Below the pieces are notes generated by a model. That model saw only the letters and a list, made by a program, of their open reading frames with translations. It searched no databases and was not told the origin of the DNA. Below are positions 1 through 6,532 of a stretch of DNA of 8,158 nucleotides, piece by piece (the stretch's first letter is position 1; each line of letters opens with the position of its first letter). Source of the stretch: Oscillospiraceae bacterium (GTDB lineage: Bacteria; Bacillota_A; Clostridia; Oscillospirales; Oscillospiraceae). Made by a program: the position numbers and the translations under genes. The DNA is taken from contig JAFOBK010000260.1 of assembly GCA_017381835.1 (NCBI GenBank), positions 1 through 8,158 of the forward strand, given 5' to 3'.

Positions 1-64
1 ATTTTGCTGTGATGGCGGTATCAAAATTGAATTTGAGCAGTAACACTGCAGAAAGGGAATAAAC
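1..64 (+). other. Upstream edge: possible 3' end of an upstream gene plus leader of the ATPase gene
   Basis: The second forward frame stays open from base 2 to a TAA at 41-43 and would encode a 13-residue tail ending IKIEFEQ. It could be the C-terminus of an upstream gene, but it is too short to be sure. The following 21 bases carry the ribosome binding site of the next gene: AAAGGG at 52-57, seven bases before the ATG at 65. No convincing -35/-10 pair is visible in this piece, so the ATPase gene is probably transcribed from upstream of the window. Confidence 0.3.
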
Positions 65-1942
65 ATGAGTGCAACATCTATCAATAACCTCTTGAACTTC
101 TCAAGAGCGCTGCCGGAGCCTTTTGATAAGCTGGCAAGTAAAAAACTCAAGGTGTCATCTAAGTACGGCTCCGGAACAGAAGCTACTCTGTGCAGCACGG
201 TTATCAAGGCAGTTCATGCCATGGTCGACTGTATGACAGGCAACGGTGAAGGTGCTGTCGGCATCATCGACCACAGAATGGTCGCGGAATACAAGTCCTC
301 CAAAGGACCGGATGCGTACCACCTGGTTGTCTTTGACAGTGTCTCCGGCAATATCACCGCCAGCGGTTTTGACCGTAATACGGAAATGGTGGAAAGCTAT
401 CGTCTGCATTCCACCGCCAATGACGGTGCTGCGGTCATGATGGCCATGATGCCTGCCTTGCTGAGCGATAAGGAGTTCGAGGAGCATTTCCAGACTTATA
501 TGGATGCAAGAACTGCAGGTTATCCGGATATGAAGACAGCAACTGACAGTATGGCGATTCTTTGCGATAACGCATACCGCAGAATCAAAGACGAAACGAA
601 TCCTGCCCACATCAAGGTCAACGTGGATAAGTCTGGCAATGTCTACCGTGTCTCTCAGGCACAGTTGGATTCCGGAGCTTATACCCCGACGACCGTAGTT
701 GCCGGTGAGTTTCTCATCTTTGCAAAGACCGGTCGTGTAACAGTATCCGCAGCTACCAACACCATTGACCACAAAGACTTCGTTGGCAAGTACCAGATGA
801 CCAGCGGACGGAAGCTTTCTGTTCTGGAGGAGTCCCTTGTTCCGAAGCTCGAAGAATGGTACATCATCCCCGAGCAGGTGGTCAATATCTGCAAGCACGC
901 ACAGGTCACCACCGGTAAACCTATGCAGATGCGAAATTTCCTGATGCGTGGTCCCGCAGGCACCGGTAAAACCCAGGGTGCCCGGGCAATCGCTGCGGGA
1001 TTGCATCTGCCTTACATGAAGTATACCTGTTCCGCTTCCACGGAAGTGTTTGACTTCGTTGGTATGGTGTTTCCGAAAACGGACAGCATGACCACGGGCG
1101 ACGCAGATTTGGATAAGGAGCGGGAAATGCTCATGTCCATGGGCGGCATCAACTATGCCAATGTGGCAAAGATCATGAACCTGCCTGACCTTGAGGATAT
1201 GGATTTCGATCCTGCCGGTGTGTTCCAAACCCTGACCGGAGTTGCGAACGATGATGCAACATCCCGTGACTGCATGGCAGTTGTTATGGATATGGTCACA
1301 GAAAAGATCAAGGCGCTGAGTAAGCCTGCTGAGAATGAATCCAGTTCCGGTCAGTCGTACACCTATGTGGAGACTGATTTCATCAAGGCGCTGAAGAACG
1401 GATACCTGGTGGAAATTCAGGAGCCGACCGTCATTACCCAGCCCGGTGTGCTGGTTGGTCTGAACTCCCTTCTGGAGCAGAGTGGTTCCATCACGTTGCC
1501 CACGGGTGAGATCATCCAGCGTCATCCGGATACTGTCGTAGTGGTTACAACCAATGTGACCTATGAAGGCTGCCGGGGACTCAATCAGTCCGTTGTTGAC
1601 AGAATGAGTCTGGTGGAAGACATTGAGCTTCCCAGTCCCGAGGTCATGGTTCAGCGTGTGATGGCAGTCACCGGTGCAACGGATGAATACCAGGTTTCTC
1701 AGATGGTTCAGGTTGTCAATGATATGTCCGACTATTTGAGAAAGAACGGAATTACCGATGGCACCTGCGGTATGAGAAGCCTCATTGATTGGGTCAACAG
1801 CGCAGAGATCACCGGTGATGTATACCGTTCTGCACTCAGCACGGTCATCAGTAAGGCAACTGCCGATGAAGAGGACAGAGAGGCACTGAAGACAACTGTA
1901 CTCGATCCGATCTTCACGCCCAGCCGCCGCAAGGCCTCCTGA
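65..1942 (+). CDS. MoxR/AAA_5-like AAA+ ATPase with divergent Walker B
   Basis: This 625-residue protein is a probable cytoplasmic ATP-driven remodelling ATPase. The C-terminal half carries the AAA+ signature. Walker A GPAGTGKT lies at residues 296-303. The sensor 1 asparagine is N497 in VVVVTTN, an arginine-finger-like R513 follows in VVDRM, and the sensor 2 arginine is R571 in GMRSLIDW. The Walker B position reads YLVEIQEPT: catalytic-type E453 is present but the metal-binding Asp is Q452. Roughly 90 residues (about 339-430) are inserted between the VFDFVGMVFP segment after Walker A and the Walker B strand. Residues 1-290 match no domain I recognise. The start is set by AAAGGG at 52-57. The next gene, a VWA protein, follows after 25 bases, the usual partner arrangement for MoxR-class ATPases (CobS/CobT, RavA/ViaA, CbbQ/CbbO). 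The AAA+ call is firm. The MoxR-class assignment rests on the partner and on the sensor/finger spacing. The substrate is unknown. Confidence 0.85.
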   Translation: MSATSINNLLNFSRALPEPFDKLASKKLKVSSKYGSGTEATLCSTVIKAVHAMVDCMTGNGEGAVGIIDHRMVAEYKSSKGPDAYHLVVFDSVSGNITASGFDRNTEMVESYRLHSTANDGAAVMMAMMPALLSDKEFEEHFQTYMDARTAGYPDMKTATDSMAILCDNAYRRIKDETNPAHIKVNVDKSGNVYRVSQAQLDSGAYTPTTVVAGEFLIFAKTGRVTVSAATNTIDHKDFVGKYQMTSGRKLSVLEESLVPKLEEWYIIPEQVVNICKHAQVTTGKPMQMRNFLMRGPAGTGKTQGARAIAAGLHLPYMKYTCSASTEVFDFVGMVFPKTDSMTTGDADLDKEREMLMSMGGINYANVAKIMNLPDLEDMDFDPAGVFQTLTGVANDDATSRDCMAVVMDMVTEKIKALSKPAENESSSGQSYTYVETDFIKALKNGYLVEIQEPTVITQPGVLVGLNSLLEQSGSITLPTGEIIQRHPDTVVVVTTNVTYEGCRGLNQSVVDRMSLVEDIELPSPEVMVQRVMAVTGATDEYQVSQMVQVVNDMSDYLRKNGITDGTCGMRSLIDWVNSAEITGDVYRSALSTVISKATADEEDREALKTTVLDPIFTPSRRKAS

Positions 1943-1950
1943 ACATACGT

Positions 1951-1960
1951 GAAAGGAGGT
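1951..1960 (+). promoter_or_regulatory. Strong ribosome binding site of the VWA/metallopeptidase gene
   Basis: GAAAGGAGGT is a near-perfect anti-16S match that ends seven bases before the ATG at 1968. It fixes that start and shows that the second gene is translated independently, although it starts only 25 bases after the ATPase stop. Confidence 0.85.
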
Positions 1961-1967
1961 ACCTGAA

Positions 1968-4244
1968 ATGGCAAGGGTGAATCATAAGAAAGTGAAGCAG
2001 CTTCTCAATGAAAAGCGAAGTAAGATCACGGACAGGCAGTTTTTTACCTCCCGGATCTTAGCGGGTCATTTCGAGGATGTGGCTGCGGCACAGACAAAAC
2101 GGTATCGGTATAACCGCAGAGTCCATGTGAACATCTATTGGGCACCGAAAGACCGTAATGGAGCGTGTACGAACAACACCTCCATCCGGATCAATGCCGG
2201 CCATCCGTCCGTGACGAAAATTCGCGGGCGGATGAACCGGTACGAGATGATCTCCGGTTTGTTTGCCCATGAGCTTGGCCACGTTCTCTATACTGATTTT
2301 CTGGCGAAGCAAACCTACATGAATTATTTATCCGCTTACAAATGGTATCCGGCGCCTCCGGTGCTGAAGGACTCTGACGATGCCAGAAATGAGAAGGCGT
2401 TTTGGGATTATGTAAAAGCAGATCCCCGGAATATGCAGTTCGCTATGCAGATTGCGTTCTTTATCGCAAATGTTCTGGAGGACGGCTATATTGAAAGCCG
2501 GATGCTTTCTCAGTTCCCCGGTGTCCTGGGATATAACCTGACTGTGATGCGGGACCACCAGTTCAAGGGTATGGAAACGGTCACGCAGCTGATCGAATCG
2601 GAAGATGATGGCTCCGGCCACATCTTCCAGTCGATCCTGCAGATCATGCTTTCCTATGCACTGTTCGGTGAGATCAAGTATGGAGAAACCCCTCTGTCCG
2701 ATGTCCGCATTCAGACCATTTTCAAGCTGCTGCCCCAGATTGATGATGCTGTAACAACGACATCGGCAAAGGAACGCTGGCAGATCGTCAGCCTGATCCT
2801 TGTACGGCTCTGGCCTCATATTGAGGACTATATCGAGCTGTGCAAGCAGCATCAGGATGAAGCGGCTGCTTCCGGTGAATCCAGTGCAGCAGGGGATGTA
2901 CTTTCCGGTATGCTGCAGGCTATATCCGGTTCCAGTGCTCAGGGCGAAGGTTCTGGTACACCTGTACCGGGGTCTGAGAAGATCAAAAGCTCCGGTTCCA
3001 ATGCTGCAGCCCGGGCAAAAACCCGTGCGATGGCTGAAGAGTCTGATTCAGGCACGGATGAAAATGAGTCTGGTGGTGCAGCTGGAGAAGATAATAAGCC
3101 TGACCAGGAAGAATCCGAAAATGCGTCTGGGAACACTCCAGGGTCAGATGAAATTCTAAATTCTGAAGACTTCTCCGGTACCGGTTCCGGTAAGCAGGAA
3201 ACGACAGATCAAGAAGGCGGACGAATCCCGTTTCATCAGACCGATTCGGTTTCCGAGCCCGTCGGAGGAGAAACAGAATATGATTCTGACTACCAGCGGG
3301 AGCACAATGACCGGGCTGCAGCTGATATCGAACGGATGCTGGAGCAGATGGCTGAAAAGGCTGCCTGCAAGCAACTGGAAAACGAGAGACTGCAGGAACT
3401 AAATGACGCTGCGCAGAGTATCTCTTATGGAGATATTCATAAGGGCGTCAAGATCACAGTTCACAGAATCCCAGAAGTAGATGAGGAGCTGGAAACCCAG
3501 TATCACGATATCTGTGGCCCGCTCCTGAATATCTCTAAACAGCTCCAGCGCAGTCTGATTCAGAAGCTGAAGGATCAGCAGCGTGGTGGCAAGCAGACCG
3601 GTCTTGTTATGGGACGGCGTCTGGATGCACATGCTCTGTGTAGGAACGATGGAAAGGTATTCTATAAGAATAACCTTCCTAATGAGATTCCCAGGATCTC
3701 CGTCGGACTTCTACTGGATGAATCCGGATCTATGAGCTGCGGTGACCGTTCCACATATGCCAGAGCGGCAGCCATTATCCTGTATGATTTCTGTCAAGCC
3801 CTCAATATTCCCATCATGGTCTACGGACATTCCACAAGCTGGAGCAGCGGTGTGGATCTGTATTCTTATGCTGAGTTTGACAGCATTGACCGGGATGATA
3901 AATACCGACTGATGGATATTGCGGCAAGAGGAAGCAACCGTGATGGTGCAGCTTTGCGGTTCGTTGCGGAGCAGCTATCCAAACGGGATGAAGAAGTTCG
4001 TATCCTGATGCTGGTTTCTGATGGTCAGCCTGCTGACTGCGGTTATGGCGGTACCGCTGCAGAGGAAGATCTGCGCGGTATTAAGCAGGAGTATAAACGA
4101 AAAGGGATTCTGTTCGTTGCTGCAGCAATTGGCGAAGACAAGCAGAATATCGAGCGGATCTATGGTGACAGCTTTTTGGATATCACGGATCTGAATCAGC
4201 TTCCGGTGAAACTGACAGCTGTGATTAAACGGTTTATGAGGTAA
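1968..4244 (+). CDS. VWA-domain protein with N-terminal HExxH metallopeptidase-like domain
   Basis: This 758-residue, three-part protein is a probable partner of the preceding AAA+ ATPase. The N-terminal part (about 1-290) has a zincin motif, HELGHVLYTD, with H101, E102 and H105. A second conserved-looking segment, NVLEDGYIE (168-176), could supply a downstream acidic zinc ligand (E171 or E176), as in gluzincin-type sites. Residues 295-441 form a low-complexity linker rich in Gly, Ser, Glu and Asp, recalling the acidic linkers of CobT/BchD. A probable coiled coil follows (about 448-485). The C-terminal VWA domain (about 575-758) has a complete MIDAS: DESGS (D584, S586, S588), S656 in RGSNRDGAAL, and D685 in LMLVSDGQP. 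No signal peptide or membrane segment is seen, so it is probably cytoplasmic. The layout resembles the putative metallopeptidase plus VWA-like (DUF2201) and CobT-like families. VWA is firm. Peptidase activity is inferred from motifs only. Confidence 0.85.
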   Translation: MARVNHKKVKQLLNEKRSKITDRQFFTSRILAGHFEDVAAAQTKRYRYNRRVHVNIYWAPKDRNGACTNNTSIRINAGHPSVTKIRGRMNRYEMISGLFAHELGHVLYTDFLAKQTYMNYLSAYKWYPAPPVLKDSDDARNEKAFWDYVKADPRNMQFAMQIAFFIANVLEDGYIESRMLSQFPGVLGYNLTVMRDHQFKGMETVTQLIESEDDGSGHIFQSILQIMLSYALFGEIKYGETPLSDVRIQTIFKLLPQIDDAVTTTSAKERWQIVSLILVRLWPHIEDYIELCKQHQDEAAASGESSAAGDVLSGMLQAISGSSAQGEGSGTPVPGSEKIKSSGSNAAARAKTRAMAEESDSGTDENESGGAAGEDNKPDQEESENASGNTPGSDEILNSEDFSGTGSGKQETTDQEGGRIPFHQTDSVSEPVGGETEYDSDYQREHNDRAAADIERMLEQMAEKAACKQLENERLQELNDAAQSISYGDIHKGVKITVHRIPEVDEELETQYHDICGPLLNISKQLQRSLIQKLKDQQRGGKQTGLVMGRRLDAHALCRNDGKVFYKNNLPNEIPRISVGLLLDESGSMSCGDRSTYARAAAIILYDFCQALNIPIMVYGHSTSWSSGVDLYSYAEFDSIDRDDKYRLMDIAARGSNRDGAALRFVAEQLSKRDEEVRILMLVSDGQPADCGYGGTAAEEDLRGIKQEYKRKGILFVAAAIGEDKQNIERIYGDSFLDITDLNQLPVKLTAVIKRFMR

Positions 4245-4248
4245 TCGT

Positions 4249-4473
4249 ATGGTGCCAATCTATCAGTTTCAGGAACACTGTTTGTGTGTATCCGGTGAGA
4301 AAAAGGATCTGCTTACCTTAGCTGAGTATCTTCGGAATGCCGAAGGAACGTTTGGCGATTTGCGGTATCAGATCGAATATGCGTTTGACGTTGATAGTGT
4401 CCGGTCCTCTAATTTGGAAGATCCGGATCACAACGAAGAGAATTATGAGCAGAGATTTCTGATTCATGGGTGA
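4249..4473 (+). CDS. Small acidic hypothetical protein (74 aa)
   Basis: I do not recognise the family. The ATG lies four bases after the stop of the VWA gene. A GAGGT ribosome binding site (4238-4242) sits inside the last codons of that gene, which points to translational coupling. The N-terminal part, IYQFQEHCLCVSGEKKDLLTLAEYLRNAEG, looks like a beta strand followed by a helix. The C-terminal part is acidic and polar (DPDHNEENYEQ). There is no signal peptide, membrane segment or zinc motif. Its position as the last gene of the AAA+/VWA block suggests a small accessory or adaptor protein, but that is inference. The gene-like start, the SD and the absence of an overlapping alternative make the reading frame credible. 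Confidence 0.65.
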   Translation: MVPIYQFQEHCLCVSGEKKDLLTLAEYLRNAEGTFGDLRYQIEYAFDVDSVRSSNLEDPDHNEENYEQRFLIHG

Positions 4474-4593
4474 TCCTTAGGGGTCATAGAAAACCAGTTG
4501 CCCATTTGGGTGACATATACCATTATCAAGATGGGCAACTGGCGTAAGCTGTGTTGCCCATCTGTCATTTTATAGACAGAAAGGGAATTAACT
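4474..4593 (+). promoter_or_regulatory. Intergenic region with three interacting TTGCCCAT arms
   Basis: Arm 1 CCAGTTGCCCAT (4494-4505) is the perfect inverse of arm 2 ATGGGCAACTGG (4531-4542), giving a 12-bp stem with a 25-base loop. Arm 2 also pairs with a third arm: 4529-4539 with 4553-4563, 11 bp, 13-base loop. Because both stems use arm 2, they exclude each other. The second stem is followed by GTCATTTTATAG, whose T-run is poor for a terminator, and then by the SD AGAAAGGGAAT of the next gene. This could be a leader switch or a protein-binding site with two direct and one inverted copy. No clear promoter is seen. A weak candidate is TTGCCC (4499-4504), 16 bases, CATTAT (4521-4526). Confidence 0.55.
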
Positions 4594-5715
4594 ATGCATT
4601 TTCATTCTTTAGCAGTACTTCGCATCCCTGAGATCCAGGAAGATGCCGAAGAAAACGCTCGCATCGAAAAAGAACTGGCTGAGATGGAGCAAATGGAGGA
4701 TCAAGGTCCCCAAAATATCATGCGAAGCATCATGATCCGTGAACTTCGAGGACTGCTGAACAGCTTCTCCAGAGAGGTTTTTCGGTTGATCCAAGATCTG
4801 ATGCACCCCTATGGCAGCGAGAGCGAGGACTGCTACGAATTCATTGATCAGAAGAGCGATGTCCAGTCTGGTTATGAAAACCGGTTCTGTGACTGTGTAC
4901 GCCTTCCGGATGGACGAATCGTCAGCCTCTATGACCGTAGTGTGTGGGGTAAGTTCATGATCAAAGATGGGCAGGTATTTCAGAAGAAAGCCGGTCCTCT
5001 GCAACATCCGATGCGGACCCATAAAGCAAAAAAGATGAAAGCGCTGCCGGACTATCCGTTCAAGAAGCTATATAAAACCATGCACGAGTATGCTATCGAC
5101 TACTGCAATTATGAGTATGATGAGGCAACGCAGGGCTATGGTTATTACTGCAACCCCAATGCCATGTGGGACTGGTACCAGATCGGTGGCAGATGGCCTG
5201 TGACATTTTTGGTCAAGGACACCTGCACGGAGTATTCCTTTGGCGAGCGCAGTTGGGGAAACGATGACGAAGATTTCCCTTGCCCGGAAGGCTATATGTG
5301 GGTATCCGCAGCCAGAAAAAAGGACATCGAATGGGATGTCATGAAACAGTGGTATCTGGAACAGGCAAAGAAACGGTTTACAGCGTTGGAATCCATGTTC
5401 GTAACCGGTCTTATGGAGCCTGGCAAATATATGCAGGTGAAAGAGGGCTGCGTTTATAGCTTCCTTGATCTGATCTACAAGATCGGTGAGACCGAGGACG
5501 AATATCTGGCCAGAATGAAAGTAGTGGATGACCGGAAATACCCGGTATCCTTCTGCGATCTGATCGATGATGACGACTGGCTTACCCAAAGCCATGATTA
5601 CCAGAATCCTGAACAAGAAGCGGAATTTGCGCTTACCTGGGAAGAAACCATCCAGCAGTTTATCGAGGATCTTGATGATGACGACGTTCTGGTCAGTGTG
5701 GATTACCATATGTAA
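4594..5715 (+). CDS. Uncharacterised protein with WDWYQIGGRW motif (373 aa)
   Basis: The function is unknown. The most distinctive part is CNPNAMWDWYQIGGRWP around residues 186-202 (W192, W194, G198, G199, R200, W201). I recall a similar NP-x-x-x-WDWY-x-IGGRW signature in uncharacterised bacterial and phage proteins, but I cannot name a domain. The N-terminus (about 10-35) is a charged helix rich in Glu, possibly a coiled coil. The C-terminal third is acidic, with DLIDDDDW and DLDDDDV clusters. No signal peptide, membrane segment or nucleotide-binding motif is seen. The ATG at 4594 is preceded by AGAAAGGGAAT with eight bases between GGG and ATG. The zinc-ribbon/YopX gene starts 9-15 bases after the stop, so the two probably form one operon ending at the terminator at 6472-6502. 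The reading frame is convincing because it is long, well initiated and coherent. Confidence 0.8.
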   Translation: MHFHSLAVLRIPEIQEDAEENARIEKELAEMEQMEDQGPQNIMRSIMIRELRGLLNSFSREVFRLIQDLMHPYGSESEDCYEFIDQKSDVQSGYENRFCDCVRLPDGRIVSLYDRSVWGKFMIKDGQVFQKKAGPLQHPMRTHKAKKMKALPDYPFKKLYKTMHEYAIDYCNYEYDEATQGYGYYCNPNAMWDWYQIGGRWPVTFLVKDTCTEYSFGERSWGNDDEDFPCPEGYMWVSAARKKDIEWDVMKQWYLEQAKKRFTALESMFVTGLMEPGKYMQVKEGCVYSFLDLIYKIGETEDEYLARMKVVDDRKYPVSFCDLIDDDDWLTQSHDYQNPEQEAEFALTWEETIQQFIEDLDDDDVLVSVDYHM

Positions 5716-5730
5716 GGAGATGATGTGCCA

Positions 5731-6459
5731 ATGAAACGTATTCTCGATAAGCCATATGAAGCGGGAACCTGCCCTTGCTGCGGTTCGCCGATTGAGTATG
5801 GTCAGGTAAACCACATGGATAACGGTGGAACCATCAACTGGGAATGCCCCAACTGCGAAGCATCTGGAGAAGAAGGCTACGATGAAGTGTTTGACGGCAT
5901 GCATTATAACGTACAGGACGTCGAGGGGAACGAGTGTGTCTATAAACCGGATCATACTGAAAAACCATGGCTGAATCCCTCGTTGTATAAGCCCATATCT
6001 GCCATTCTTCCTGCAGGACATCTCAGTGAAGCTCAGCAGGATATGTATTTTCGTGCACAAACCCGCAGAAAAGGGGAGAAAGTTCGGATGGACGGTTCTC
6101 CTGTTGACAGTAATTGGGTATATGGCGGCGTTGCTTTGGGCGTAGGGACTTTTTCCATCATTTACACTTACAGCCCCGTCGATAAGTATCCCGTCTATAC
6201 GGATACTGTGTGTCAGTACACAGGTATCAATGATATGAACGGAATCAAAATCTTTACCGGAGACATTCTGCGCGTCCACTATGAGGATATCAATTTCACG
6301 GTGCTGGTTCAGCTGATAAACGGTGCGTTTATATGTACGCTCCCTTACAAAGAAGGCTATGTCCACTTTGATAGCTGGAATACAGCAATGGTAAAGTTGG
6401 AGGTAGTTGGCAATCGTTTTGATAATCCTGAAGAATTGAATAATATAATTACGTCTTGA
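5731..6459 (+). CDS. Zinc-ribbon plus YopX-domain protein
   Basis: This is a 242-residue protein. Residues 14-42 form a four-cysteine zinc ribbon (C14-P-C-C17 and C39-P-N-C42). The C-terminal portion (about 105-240) matches the YopX fold known from the Bacillus phage SPbeta and many Firmicutes phages and conjugative elements: NWVYGG at 128-133, TVCQYTGINDMNGIKIFTGD starting near 159, and a closing VVGNRFDNPEEL. YopX proteins are usually about 130-150 residues long and of unknown function, so the N-terminal zinc ribbon is an addition that suggests nucleic acid or protein binding. The AAGGAG at 5714-5719 overlaps the end of the previous gene. ATG 5731 lies 11 bases downstream. An in-frame GTG at 5725, with 5-base spacing, is an equally possible start that would add two residues. 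The operon ends in a strong terminator 12 bases after the stop. Confidence 0.85.
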   Translation: MKRILDKPYEAGTCPCCGSPIEYGQVNHMDNGGTINWECPNCEASGEEGYDEVFDGMHYNVQDVEGNECVYKPDHTEKPWLNPSLYKPISAILPAGHLSEAQQDMYFRAQTRRKGEKVRMDGSPVDSNWVYGGVALGVGTFSIIYTYSPVDKYPVYTDTVCQYTGINDMNGIKIFTGDILRVHYEDINFTVLVQLINGAFICTLPYKEGYVHFDSWNTAMVKLEVVGNRFDNPEELNNIITS

Positions 6460-6471
6460 AAATCAGTATGG

Positions 6472-6502
6472 GGAGCAAAGCTTTGCGGCTTTGCTCCTTT
6501 TT
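6472..6502 (+). terminator. Intrinsic terminator after the YopX-domain gene
   Basis: GGAGCAAAG (6472-6480) pairs with CTTTGCTCC (6489-6497). An additional C-G closing pair leaves a six-base loop, and TTTTT follows (6498-6502). It lies 12 bases downstream of the stop codon and ends the two-gene unit. The downstream cysteine-rich gene has no visible promoter of its own between here and 6533, so some read-through is likely, or the hairpin acts as an attenuator. Confidence 0.8.
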
Positions 6503-6520
6503 CATTCCCAGACTGAAATG

Positions 6521-6527
6521 AGGAGGA
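6521..6527 (+). promoter_or_regulatory. Ribosome binding site deciding the start of the cysteine-rich protein
   Basis: AGGAGGA lies six bases before ATG 6533. The same frame is open further upstream to a TTG at 6491, but that codon lies inside the terminator stem and has no ribosome binding site. The ATG at 6533 is therefore the real start. Confidence 0.8.
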
Positions 6528-6532
6528 TATCT

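Noticed and set aside
155..1525. 456-codon open frame on the minus strand, antisense to the ATPase gene
   Set aside because: The + strand frame has Walker A, sensor and arginine-finger motifs and a proper SD. The antisense translation is rich in His, Arg and Cys, shows no domain, and is a by-product of the codon use of the sense gene.
2328..2852. 174-codon minus-strand frame inside the VWA/metallopeptidase gene
   Set aside because: It lies wholly opposite the N-terminal domain of the VWA protein, has no SD or domain, and is a codon-bias shadow.
2800..3159. 119-codon + strand frame overlapping the linker of the VWA protein
   Set aside because: It is out of frame within the Gly/Ser/Glu-rich linker. 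The low-complexity codons keep the second frame open, and no ribosome binding site precedes it.
3000..3300. Possible sequence repeats in the linker-coding region
   Set aside because: Recurring TCCGG and GGTTCC words reflect Ser/Gly codons in a low-complexity linker; no regular repeat unit is present.
4472..4485. Short hairpin GATCC-TTAG-GGGTC right after the 74-residue gene
   Set aside because: It has only five pairs, one of them G-U, and no T-run, so it is not supported as a terminator.
5068..6366. 432-codon open frame on the minus strand spanning the WDWY-protein and YopX-domain genes
   Set aside because: It crosses two well-initiated + strand genes, one with a clear YopX domain. No SD or recognisable motif supports it, and the terminator and gene order fit only the + strand.
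6491..6532. N-terminal extension of the cysteine-rich protein from a TTG at 6491
   Set aside because: The TTG is inside the terminator stem and has no SD, whereas AGGAGGA sits six bases before ATG 6533.
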